Shown here piece after piece: positions 52,784 through 60,481 of a stretch of 64,000 nucleotides of DNA. Source of the DNA: Mesonia sp008017825 (GTDB lineage: Bacteria > Bacteroidota > Bacteroidia > Flavobacteriales > Flavobacteriaceae); contig NZ_VRLS01000052.1 of NCBI RefSeq assembly GCF_008017825.1, positions 124,001 through 188,000 of the forward strand. Direction: 5' to 3'. The notes beneath the pieces are model-generated. The model did not search any database. It worked only from the letters and a program-made list of their open reading frames with translations, and was not told the origin of the DNA. The position numbers were made by a program, and so were the translations under genes. The number at the start of each line of letters is the position of its first letter. Position 1 is the first letter of the stretch.

Positions 52784-53713
52784 TTAACTAATAATTTGTG
52801 GTAAATTTTTACGTACCAATTTTTTATTTATTCCAGAAATTCCTTGTAAACCTCCTGTATGAACCGCTAAAATACGTGTATTTTTAGAAAATTCACCTTT
52901 TTCAATCATATCCAAAATACCATACATCATTTTCCCTGTGTAAATAGGGTCTAAAAGTACATTATATTCAGACTTAAACTTATTTATAAAATCTATTAAA
53001 CCCTTATCTACCTTAGCATAACCACCAAAATGATAATCTATTATAATCTCCCAGTTATTTTTTTTTACGTGACTGGCTACTTCCTCTTTTAAGAAATCCC
53101 CTTTGAGTGCAGAAAAGCCTAAGATTTTTTGATGATCAGAAGAAGAGTTAATAATTCCAGCTATGGTTCCTCCCGTTCCTACTGGGCAACAGATGACATC
53201 AAAATTTTCATCTTCTTTAGTTAAAATTTCTTCGCAACCCTTAATTGCAAAGTTGTTTGTTCCACCTTCAGGAACTAAATAGAAGTCTCCAAACTTATTT
53301 TTTAAGCGCTCAATAAATAAAGTATTTTCTTTATCTCGATAAGACTCCCTATCAATAAAATGCAGTTGCATTCCCATTGCTTTGGCATTTCTTAAAGTTT
53401 CATTTTCAGAAAGTGTTTTTTCTAAGTTCTCTCCTCCCAATTCCTCTCCTCTAATAATTCCAATAGAATTTAAATCATTTAATTTCGCTGCTGCGGAAGT
53501 AGCCAAAATATGGTTAGAAAAAGCTCCTCCAAAAGTAAGTATTGTTTTCTTGCTTTGTTCTTTTGCTTGCTGAAGGTTATATTTTAGCTTTCTAAATTTA
53601 TTCCCTGACACTAAAGGATGTATTAAGTCTTCTCGTTTTAAATAGAGATCAAGACCAAATCTTTCATCTTTAAAAATGAAATCATTGTCGGAAATAAAGC
53701 TTTTTTTTATCAT
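52784..53713 (-). CDS. ACC deaminase / D-cysteine desulfhydrase family PLP enzyme
   Basis: The 309-aa protein has REDLIHPLVSGNKFRKLKYNL (PLP lysine in GNKFRK), TFGGAFSNHILATSAAA, EGGTNNFAIKGCEEI, CPVGTGGTIAGII and LDPIYTGKMMYG. These fit the type II fold family of 1-aminocyclopropane-1-carboxylate deaminase and D-cysteine desulfhydrase. In non-plant-associated bacteria the second is more likely. It is the first gene of an operon with the glucosaminidase and hemL genes. Confidence 0.88.
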   Translation of the reverse strand: MIKKSFISDNDFIFKDERFGLDLYLKREDLIHPLVSGNKFRKLKYNLQQAKEQSKKTILTFGGAFSNHILATSAAAKLNDLNSIGIIRGEELGGENLEKTLSENETLRNAKAMGMQLHFIDRESYRDKENTLFIERLKNKFGDFYLVPEGGTNNFAIKGCEEILTKEDENFDVICCPVGTGGTIAGIINSSSDHQKILGFSALKGDFLKEEVASHVKKNNWEIIIDYHFGGYAKVDKGLIDFINKFKSEYNVLLDPIYTGKMMYGILDMIEKGEFSKNTRILAVHTGGLQGISGINKKLVRKNLPQIIS

Positions 53714-53918
53714 AAAGAAATCTTAAATATGTTTTTTCAACACCCATAAAAAATCAATTAATCTAACTAAATGATTTTTAATCTGATTTTTAAAGTTTTT
53801 TTTTCATGTCGATTTACTTAATAATATCCTCGCATTTTTAAATGACAAACCCCCTAAAAAGAAATTACGTTATGTATTTGATTAAAAAAGATACTAATGT
53901 AATTTAAGCTTCAAAATT

Positions 53919-55559
53919 ATGAATTTTAAAATTCTACCCTTACTGTTCTTTATTTTTATTTTTAGATTAAATGCACAAGTTGGTATTAATACAACAACAC
54001 CAAATGGTCAACTTGACATATTCTCTACTGAATATGGGGTTTTAATACCCAGAGTAGAACTTACGGCAATAAATATTGCAAGTCCTATATTAAATCCAGA
54101 GACTCAAAATAATTCTTTATCTAATTCAACTTTAGTATATAATATTAATACTACTAACGGAAATAATGGTGTTAGCCCAGGCTTTTATTATTGGGAAACT
54201 AACCAATGGATAAGAATTAATAGCGGAAACATTGATAACATTTATACTACCGACGGCAGTTTACCCGAAAACAGAGTAATTAGTCAAGGAGTAAACACTT
54301 TAGAGTTATCTGGTATTACAGGAAGAAACGCGTTTATATTAAGACGAACAAATAATAGCGAAACCACAGGTTTAGCATTTAGAAATAGTGGTAGTTTTTA
54401 CGATGCCTCAATTTACATGGGAGACCAAGCAAGTTCTGGTCTTATTTTTGCCACAGGAGGAAATGCTAGTGATGTTAATGACGTTACAACAACTATGGTT
54501 TTAAATAACGATAACTCATTAACCTTTAGTGACTATGGCAGCACTAACCATAATGATAATAATCCTGCTAAATTACTGGGGGTAGATACAAATGGAAATG
54601 TAGTACAAAGTGATGTTAGAGAGGATTGGAGTATCACTGGTAATTCAGGCATTAATGAAAATAACAACTTTTTAGGTACTACTAACTCACGAGACTTACG
54701 TATAAGAACAAATAACACGTTACGTGCGACCTTTCAATCAAATGGTCAAGTTTCGATAAATGCTAATAACAATCCCGAATCAGATGATCTATTCTTTGTT
54801 CAAGCGAGCGGGACTTTTAGTGATGCAATTACAGGTTATACTACAAATGGTATTGGTGTACATGGCGAAGATTCTGACGATGGTATAGGCGTGCTAGGAA
54901 GAAGTGAAAATGACCGTGGGGTTCTCGCTGAACATACAGGCACTGGACAAGGATATGGTATTTGGGCTCAGAGCAATGGAACAACAGGCAGAGCTATATT
55001 TGGAATAAATTATGCTACAACTGGCTTAAATTATGGCGTAAGATCATTTACAAGTTCTTGGCAAGGAGTCGGGGTCTTCGGTACCAGAAACAATAATGGG
55101 GGTGCCGATAGTGGATTCGGGGGCTTATTTCAAAACGGATTAGGTTATACTGGCCAACTGCAAAACGTTTCTGATAAAAAATTAAAAAAGGATATTTCTA
55201 AAATAACTTCTGCATTGACCAAGATTAAAAGTTTAAACCCAGTTCAATATAATTTTAAAATAGAAGAGTATAAAGGATTAGGCTTAAATGAAGATTTAGA
55301 ATACGGCTTTTTAGCCCAAGAACTACAGGAAGTTTTGCCTAACTTGGTAAACGAAAAAGTTGTTCCTTACTTAACCGACACAAATTTTGAAGAAGGAAAA
55401 GATCCTGAAGAGAAGAAATTAAATTTGTTAATGGTCAATTATATTCAGATCATCCCAATTCTTACCAAGGCGATGCAAGAACAACAAGAGACCATCGAAA
55501 GCCAAGAAGAAAGAATTGCTAAACTAGAACAGCAAGTACAGCAACTCTTAAATAAGTAA
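53919..55559 (+). CDS. Secreted tail-fibre-like protein with S74 intramolecular chaperone domain
   Basis: The 546-aa protein has a signal peptide (ending RLNAQ), a QVGINTTTPNGQLDI start typical of Bacteroidetes surface proteins, beta-rich repeats with Gly-Asn-Ser-rich segments, and a C-terminal Peptidase S74 domain (SDKKLKKDISKI, LNPVQYNFKIEEYKGL and YGFLAQELQEVLPNLV), ending in a coiled coil (IESQEERIAKLEQQVQQL). S74 domains trimerise phage tail spikes and then cleave themselves off. Here it probably builds a trimeric surface fibre. It lacks a T9SS sorting domain. Confidence 0.85.
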   Translation: MNFKILPLLFFIFIFRLNAQVGINTTTPNGQLDIFSTEYGVLIPRVELTAINIASPILNPETQNNSLSNSTLVYNINTTNGNNGVSPGFYYWETNQWIRINSGNIDNIYTTDGSLPENRVISQGVNTLELSGITGRNAFILRRTNNSETTGLAFRNSGSFYDASIYMGDQASSGLIFATGGNASDVNDVTTTMVLNNDNSLTFSDYGSTNHNDNNPAKLLGVDTNGNVVQSDVREDWSITGNSGINENNNFLGTTNSRDLRIRTNNTLRATFQSNGQVSINANNNPESDDLFFVQASGTFSDAITGYTTNGIGVHGEDSDDGIGVLGRSENDRGVLAEHTGTGQGYGIWAQSNGTTGRAIFGINYATTGLNYGVRSFTSSWQGVGVFGTRNNNGGADSGFGGLFQNGLGYTGQLQNVSDKKLKKDISKITSALTKIKSLNPVQYNFKIEEYKGLGLNEDLEYGFLAQELQEVLPNLVNEKVVPYLTDTNFEEGKDPEEKKLNLLMVNYIQIIPILTKAMQEQQETIESQEERIAKLEQQVQQLLNK

Positions 55560-55580
55560 AAGTTTTCAATTAATTACATC

Positions 55581-55609
55581 AAACCTTCCCTCTTTAGGAA
55601 GGTTTTTTT
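55581..55609 (+). terminator. Terminator after the S74 protein
   Basis: AAACCTTCC and GGAAGGTTT with a short loop are followed by T-rich sequence. Confidence 0.82.
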
Positions 55610-55636
55610 ATTTCCATATTTCCAAAATTTATTGCT

Positions 55637-55644
55637 TATTTTTG
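55637..55644 (+). promoter_or_regulatory. -7 element (TATTTTTG) of the DUF5522 gene
   Basis: TATTTTTG matches TAnnTTTG and ends 8 bp before the ATG at 55653, implying a near-leaderless transcript. It overlaps the open frame that starts at a TTG at 55632, which argues against that start. Confidence 0.5.
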
Positions 55645-55652
55645 GGAACTAT

Positions 55653-55817
55653 ATGAGTAAAAGAATACCCCTAGAAGAAGGAGATTACTATCTAACTCCA
55701 GAAGGATATAAATGTTTTACCGAGCAGTACCATTTAAAACGTGGTTATTGTTGTAAAAGTGGTTGCAGACATTGTCCTTACGGTTATGATAAAAAAACAG
55801 ATAGTTTTAAAAACTAG
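55653..55817 (+). CDS. DUF5522-like small Cys-rich protein
   Basis: ATG at 55653 is chosen over the upstream TTG because a promoter element lies inside the extension. The 54-aa protein has EEGDYYLTPEGYKCFTEQYHLKRGYCC and then CRHCPYG, a Cys-rich motif (C-C-x3-C-x2-C) likely to bind metal. This is the DUF5522 family of small conserved proteins of unknown function. It lies between the S74 protein and hutU. Confidence 0.8.
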   Translation: MSKRIPLEEGDYYLTPEGYKCFTEQYHLKRGYCCKSGCRHCPYGYDKKTDSFKN

Positions 55818-55898
55818 CGAATGAAACATTTAGTACTACAATTTAAAATTGCTATTTCTACCCGTCGACATCGTGTTGACATTCGTTATCCTTAGTGA

Positions 55899-55921
55899 AT
55901 TAATTTTCACCGAAAATTAAT
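55899..55921 (+). repeat. Hairpin upstream of hutU
   Basis: ATTAATTTTC and its complement GAAAATTAAT flank ACC, a 10-bp stem with no T-run. It ends 28 bp before the hutU start and could affect translation or be a binding site. Confidence 0.4.
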
Positions 55922-55949
55922 CATTCAACTCATCAAATCGAAAATCAAG

Positions 55950-57935
55950 ATGTTAGATTTTAAACAAACTATATTACAAGGTATTCCTAACGAATTACCG
56001 CAAAAAAAAGAATACGATACCTCAATTAATCACGCTCCAAAGCGCAAAGACATACTTTCGGCTGAAGAAAAAAAATTAGCTCTCCAAAACGCATTACGCT
56101 ATTTTGAGCCTCAACATCACGACACTTTACTCCCAGAGTTTAAAGAAGAACTTAATACTTACGGAAGAATTTATATGTATCGCTTTCTCCCAGATTATAA
56201 AATATATGCTCGTCCTATTGAAGAGTATCCTGGAAAGAGTGAACAAGCCAAAGCGATCATGCTTATGATTCAAAATAATTTGGATCACGCTGTGGCTCAA
56301 CACCCTCATGAATTGATCACCTATGGAGGAAACGGAGCTGTTTTTCAAAACTGGGCACAATACACATTAGTGATGAAGTATTTAGCTGAAATGACCGATG
56401 AACAAACTTTAGTAGTTTATAGCGGTCATCCTATGGGTTTATTTCCTTCTCACAAAGATGCTCCAAGAGTTGTAGTTACGAATGGCATGATGATTCCTAA
56501 CTATTCTCAGCCTGATGATTGGGAGAAATTCAACGCTTTAGGTGTGACTCAATATGGTCAAATGACTGCAGGAAGTTATATGTATATCGGTCCGCAAGGA
56601 ATTGTTCACGGCACTACTATCACTGTCCTTAACGGATTTAGAAAAATAAAAAAGGAACCTAAAGGCGGACTTTTTGTTACCTCAGGTCTTGGTGGGATGA
56701 GTGGAGCTCAACCTAAAGCAGGAGATATTGCTGGTTGTGTTACGGTCTGCGCCGAAATTAATCCTAAAGCTACCCAAACTCGTCATTCACAAGGTTGGGT
56801 AAAAGAGGTTATTAGCGATTTAGATCAACTTGCTCAGCGTGTTAGAGAAGCTAAAAAAAATAAAGAAACTGTTTCTATAGGCTACGATGGAAATATCGTA
56901 GAAGTATGGGAAAAATTTGATGAAGAAAATATTCATATCGACTTAGGAAGTGACCAAACTTCTTTACACAACCCTTGGGCTGGTGGTTACTATCCCGTTG
57001 GTTTGACTTATGAAGAGTCTAATGAATTGATGGCTAACCAACCTGAAAAATTTAAGGCTGCAGTTCAAAAAAGTTTGATACGTCAAGTAGAAGCTATAAA
57101 TAAACATACCGCTAAAGGCACCTACTTTTTTGATTATGGGAATGCTTTTTTGTTAGAATCTTCTAGAGCTGGAGCCGATATTTTTGCAGAAAATCGTAAA
57201 GATTTTAAATACCCAAGTTATGTACAAGACATTATGGGACCTATGTGTTTCGATTATGGTTTTGGTCCGTTTAGATGGGTTTGCGCTTCAGGAAAAGCCG
57301 AAGATTTAGCAAAAACCGATAAAATTGCTACTCAGGTTTTAGAAGAGTTAAAACAAAAAGCTCCAAAAGAAATTCAGCAGCAGATGCAGGATAATATCAC
57401 CTGGATAAAAGGCGCTCAAGAAAATAAGCTCGTGGTAGGTTCTCAAGCTCGTATTCTTTACGCTGATGCGGAAGGAAGAATGAAAATAGCTGAAGCTTTT
57501 AATAATGCTATTGATAAGGGAGAAATAGGCTACGTAGTATTAGGCCGAGATCATCACGATGTTTCGGGAACAGATTCCCCTTACCGTGAAACCTCTAATA
57601 TTTATGATGGAAGTCAGTTTACAGCAGATATGGCGATACAAAATGTAATAGGTGATAGCTTTAGAGGCGCTACTTGGGTAAGTATACACAATGGTGGTGG
57701 CGTTGGCTGGGGCGAAGTGATGAATGGTGGTTTTGGTATGGTACTTGATGGTAGTAGAGAAGCCGATAGACGTTTAAAATCTATGCTTTTTTGGGACGTT
57801 AATAATGGTATTTCTAGGCGTTCTTGGGCTCGTAACGACGAAGCCATTTTTGCTATTAAAAGAGCTATGGAAATTGAACCTAATTTAAAAGTTACTTTAC
57901 CTCATAAAGTAGATTCGGCATTATTAGATGATTAA
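55950..57935 (+). CDS. hutU: Urocanate hydratase
   Basis: The 661-aa protein is the long Bacteroidetes form. It shows YGGNGAVFQNWAQY, YSGHPMGLFPS, TAGSYMYIGPQGIVHGT, GLGGMSGAQPKAG (NAD-binding), FDYGFGPFRWVCASG, VLGRDHHDVSGTDSPYRETS and SIHNGGGVGWGEVMNGGFGM. It hydrates urocanate to imidazolone propionate in histidine breakdown. No hutH, hutI or hutG is in the window. It is read towards a structured repeat copy that begins one base after the stop. Confidence 0.96.
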   Translation: MLDFKQTILQGIPNELPQKKEYDTSINHAPKRKDILSAEEKKLALQNALRYFEPQHHDTLLPEFKEELNTYGRIYMYRFLPDYKIYARPIEEYPGKSEQAKAIMLMIQNNLDHAVAQHPHELITYGGNGAVFQNWAQYTLVMKYLAEMTDEQTLVVYSGHPMGLFPSHKDAPRVVVTNGMMIPNYSQPDDWEKFNALGVTQYGQMTAGSYMYIGPQGIVHGTTITVLNGFRKIKKEPKGGLFVTSGLGGMSGAQPKAGDIAGCVTVCAEINPKATQTRHSQGWVKEVISDLDQLAQRVREAKKNKETVSIGYDGNIVEVWEKFDEENIHIDLGSDQTSLHNPWAGGYYPVGLTYEESNELMANQPEKFKAAVQKSLIRQVEAINKHTAKGTYFFDYGNAFLLESSRAGADIFAENRKDFKYPSYVQDIMGPMCFDYGFGPFRWVCASGKAEDLAKTDKIATQVLEELKQKAPKEIQQQMQDNITWIKGAQENKLVVGSQARILYADAEGRMKIAEAFNNAIDKGEIGYVVLGRDHHDVSGTDSPYRETSNIYDGSQFTADMAIQNVIGDSFRGATWVSIHNGGGVGWGEVMNGGFGMVLDGSREADRRLKSMLFWDVNNGISRRSWARNDEAIFAIKRAMEIEPNLKVTLPHKVDSALLDD

Positions 57936-57936
57936 T

Positions 57937-58018
57937 TTGCGTTAGGGATTGAGCGGTTTGTTGAAGCTCTTTTGGTTTTTCACCAAAAAGCGACTAGCGA
58001 AAGCCCGCCCGAACGCCC
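57937..58018 (+). repeat. Structured noncoding repeat, copy 2
   Basis: This copy (82 bp) runs from TTGCGTTAGGGATTGAGCG to GCCCGCCCGAACGCCC. The apical hairpin is TTTTGG-TTTTTCA-CCAAAA, against TTTTGTTTTG/CAAAACAAAA in copy 1, so the stem is kept while its sequence and length differ. It sits between the hutU stop and the next ORF with no T-run and is probably a folded RNA or a REP-like element. Confidence 0.8.
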
Positions 58019-58033
58019 TAAAAACAAATGATT

Positions 58034-58579
58034 ATGAAAAGATCTCAACTTTTAATTCCCATTTTAGCTTCAATAATGTTGCTTGTGACCTCATGCAGCA
58101 GTGTAAAAGTAGCTACAGATTATGATGATGCCCTAGATTTTAATCAATATCAATCTTTTGCTTTTTACAAACCAGGAATTGATAAAGCAGAAATATCTGA
58201 TCTTGATAAAAAAAGAATTTTAAGAGCTATTGAAACTGAATTGACCAAACAAGGTTTTGCTAAGTCTAGCAATCCTGATATGTTGATTAGCATTTTCACT
58301 AAAACCAATACGAATGTTGATATTTACCGAAACAATTTTGGTTACGGTTACGGTTGGGGATGGACACCGTATTACTGGAGAGGAGCAGGAAGAGAAACGG
58401 TGAGCACCTCTACAGAAGGGACTTTGTATATAGATTTAATCGATGCCCAAAAGAAAGAGTTGGTTTGGCAAGGCATGGGAACTGGCGTTTTATCGCAAGA
58501 CCGAGAGGCTAAAATTGAACGAATTAATGAGATTGTCATGAAAATCATGGAGAAATATCCTCCAAATAAAACTAAGTAA
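58034..58579 (+). CDS. DUF4136 lipoprotein
   Basis: I take ATG 58034 (MKRSQLLIPILAS); a second ATG lies two codons upstream. The ~181-aa protein has a lipobox (LLVTSC, Cys about residue 21), VATDYDDALDFNQYQSFAF, the central ILRAIETELTKQGFAKSSNPDMLI, YGYGWGWTPYYW and GTLYIDLIDAQKKELVWQGMGTG. These match DUF4136, a family of outer-membrane or periplasmic lipoproteins. The function is unknown. It follows the repeat copy and ends in a bidirectional terminator. Confidence 0.88.
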   Translation: MKRSQLLIPILASIMLLVTSCSSVKVATDYDDALDFNQYQSFAFYKPGIDKAEISDLDKKRILRAIETELTKQGFAKSSNPDMLISIFTKTNTNVDIYRNNFGYGYGWGWTPYYWRGAGRETVSTSTEGTLYIDLIDAQKKELVWQGMGTGVLSQDREAKIERINEIVMKIMEKYPPNKTK

Positions 58580-58581
58580 TT

Positions 58582-58610
58582 AAAAAACCGACTTTCGAGT
58601 CGGTTTTTTT
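58582..58610. terminator. Bidirectional terminator after the DUF4136 gene
   Basis: AAAAAACCGACT and AGTCGGTTTTTT pair around TTCG, a very stable tetraloop. It abuts the stop of the converging 58610-58939 gene. Confidence 0.9.
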
Positions 58611-58939
58611 TATAGGTATTTGGTAAATGCCCAAAGCTTTCTTTGGTTACTTAAATAGTTTAAGTTTTTCTCATTTTGATAAGCTTCACGCTCAAAAGAA
58701 ATATTTAAATAGGCTTCTCTCCTGTTTCTATAATGCAAAAGTTTTATAAGATATTCTAAACCGTACCACAGCAAAAACGGCAATAGTAAAAGTTCTTTTT
58801 GTTGTTGTAAATGTATGCGTTCGTGATTGACAAACACTTTATCTTGACGAAGTGAATCTCTCTTTATAAATATAAAAGGAAACAGTGCTAAACCTCTAAA
58901 TCCTTTTGCTAGAATATATTTTCCTGAAATAAAAAGCAT
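58610..58939 (-). CDS. Minimal membrane protein with an HExxH motif
   Basis: The 109-aa protein has HERIH (an HExxH zinc-type motif) in VNHERIHLQQQKELLLLPF, a hydrophobic segment overlapping it (ELLLLPFLLWYGLEYLIKLL), and downstream FEREAYQNEK, whose Glu could be the third ligand. The order resembles very small gluzincin-like proteins, but 109 aa is short for a full protease and the activity is not shown. Its ATG lies directly after the terminator hairpin of the upstream gene on the same strand. Confidence 0.7.
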   Translation of the reverse strand: MLFISGKYILAKGFRGLALFPFIFIKRDSLRQDKVFVNHERIHLQQQKELLLLPFLLWYGLEYLIKLLHYRNRREAYLNISFEREAYQNEKNLNYLSNQRKLWAFTKYL

Positions 58940-58966
58940 AAAAAAACCCGCATTAAAGCGGGTTTA
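58940..58966 (-). terminator. Terminator of the PA2169-family gene
   Basis: On the minus strand AAACCCGC and GCGGGTTT form a stem and T7 follows, about 18 bp after the stop at 58984. The T-run reaches to within a few bases of the next start codon. Confidence 0.85.
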
Positions 58967-58983
58967 AAGATAATCATTTTAGC

Positions 58984-59430
58984 TTAAGAAACAATTTCCC
59001 AGTTCTTTGCACTTTGTTGTGCTTGCTGAATTTTATCTCTTTGCTGAGTCAAAACATCTTTAGTCGTTGCAGGTAGATTTGACTTATTAATTACTTCATT
59101 GTATTCTTCGATAGCGCTTTGCTCCCCTCGCTGAACTTCTTCCATTACATTTTCCTCTTTGTCGCTAGAAACAGCAGATTTAAGATCCATCCAAGCTCTG
59201 TGCATACTACCTTTTACACTTCCTCCTTTGTCTACTTCTCCGTCAAAAGCTTTAATTTCAGATTTAATCTGGTGTCCAAAATCATAACGCAATTGAGCTT
59301 GTTCTTCTAAAAACTGCTTCATACGTGTATTTTGCACCTTGTCTGCAGCATCTTTATATCCTTTTTCTGCGTCGTAATTCTTTTCTAATAATTGATTAAG
59401 ATTATTAGCTATTTCTTTTTTAAATTCCAT
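58984..59430 (-). CDS. PA2169/DUF2383-family four-helix-bundle protein
   Basis: The 148-aa protein is a single helical domain: LNQLLEKNYDAEKGYKDAADKV, MKQFLEEQAQLRYDFGHQIK, GSVKGSMHRAWMDLKSAVS and VQRGEQSAIEEYNEVINKSNLP. The spaced Glu, Tyr and His residues fit the ferritin-like DUF2383/PA2169 family, whose function is unknown but often linked with stress. It is monocistronic with a strong terminator. Confidence 0.9.
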   Translation of the reverse strand: MEFKKEIANNLNQLLEKNYDAEKGYKDAADKVQNTRMKQFLEEQAQLRYDFGHQIKSEIKAFDGEVDKGGSVKGSMHRAWMDLKSAVSSDKEENVMEEVQRGEQSAIEEYNEVINKSNLPATTKDVLTQQRDKIQQAQQSAKNWEIVS

Positions 59431-59550
59431 AGTTATAAGTTTTTAGGTTAATTTTTATCTAATTTACTATTTGTAAAGCATCCTTAAATGACAATTAACA
59501 CTGCATTATCATCAACTTAACGTAGATTAACTTTTTTAATATCTAATTAT

Positions 59551-60423
59551 ATGTTTTTTAAGAAACTAAATATCAGTAATTTGAAAGAACGGTTTAGAAT
59601 ATTTCTATTCATTATCATTTGTCCTAGCCTTATCCTAATAAGCCTATTCTCATGTGATACAAAACCGGCTTCTGCTCAAACTTCCGATAAGGAAAATCAA
59701 GAAAAAATTATTGACGAGTATTTAAATAATTGCGCTAAAAATTACAGCTATAGCTTTGAGATGAATAAATGGCAAGAATGCTTAGATAAAGGGCTAGAGA
59801 AAGACTCGACCATAGCTTATCTATGGCAACAAAAAGCCATGCCTTTATTTAAAGCTCGTAAATATGAAGCGGGTATGGTTTTTCTTGATAAGGCTGTAAA
59901 ATATGATGAAAAAAAATGGCTCGCTTATCGCGGATTTATAAAATGTATTTTCGCAAAAACCTATAAAAGTGCTATAGCAGATTTTGAAAAAATTAAATCA
60001 ATAGAAGGGAATTCTTTTGTAATGGATCATACCTACAACTTTCACATCGCGCTTTCTTACTTGCAATTAAATGAATTTGAAAAAGCTGAAAAAATCTTCA
60101 CTAAAGACATAGAAGAACAAGTATCACAATGGGGCGAAGATGGCTATCACCATCTTGACTTGTTTTATTATGGAATCTCTTTGTATGAACAACAAAAATG
60201 GGAGAAAGCGATAACACAGTTTAATAAGTCTTTAGAAAAATACCCTAAGTTTACTGAACCTATGATTTATAAAGCTTTTGCTATGTCTCATATAGATAAG
60301 TATTCTCAAGAAGAAATTAAATCTCTTGTTATAGAGGCCAAAGAAAACAAGAATTTAGGAAATACAATAAACGAAGACAACGCTGTTTATGAAATGTATC
60401 CTTATCAAATTAGGGTGCATTAA
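59551..60423 (+). CDS. Tetratricopeptide-repeat lipoprotein
   Basis: The 290-aa protein has an N-terminal extension, then a hydrophobic signal with lipobox-like LISLFSC (Cys about residue 35). TPR-type helical repeats follow: AYLWQQKAMPLFKARKYEAGMVFLDKAV, IALSYLQLNEFEKAEKIF and GISLYEQQKWEKAITQFNKSLEKYPK. It would be an envelope scaffold. No partner is visible. It ends at a bidirectional terminator. Confidence 0.85.
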   Translation: MFFKKLNISNLKERFRIFLFIIICPSLILISLFSCDTKPASAQTSDKENQEKIIDEYLNNCAKNYSYSFEMNKWQECLDKGLEKDSTIAYLWQQKAMPLFKARKYEAGMVFLDKAVKYDEKKWLAYRGFIKCIFAKTYKSAIADFEKIKSIEGNSFVMDHTYNFHIALSYLQLNEFEKAEKIFTKDIEEQVSQWGEDGYHHLDLFYYGISLYEQQKWEKAITQFNKSLEKYPKFTEPMIYKAFAMSHIDKYSQEEIKSLVIEAKENKNLGNTINEDNAVYEMYPYQIRVH

Positions 60424-60427
60424 TTCA

Positions 60428-60460
60428 ATAAAAAAGCACCTTCATTAGAAGGTGCTTTTT
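60428..60460. terminator. Bidirectional terminator between the TPR and MFS genes
   Basis: AAAAAAGCACCTTC and GAAGGTGCTTTTT pair around ATTA, located between the two stops. Confidence 0.88.
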
Positions 60461-60481
60461 GACTTAAAGGGGGCAAATTCG

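Noticed and set aside
53919..55559. Prophage tail gene
   Set aside because: There are no other phage genes nearby, and a signal peptide is present.
55632..55652. Upstream TTG start for the DUF5522 gene
   Set aside because: It overlaps TATTTTTG and adds a non-conserved hydrophobic stretch; the ATG at 55653 fits the family.
55861..55890. TTGACA-like sigma-70 promoter upstream of hutU
   Set aside because: Flavobacterial sigma does not use the TTGACA/TATAAT form; the match is by chance.
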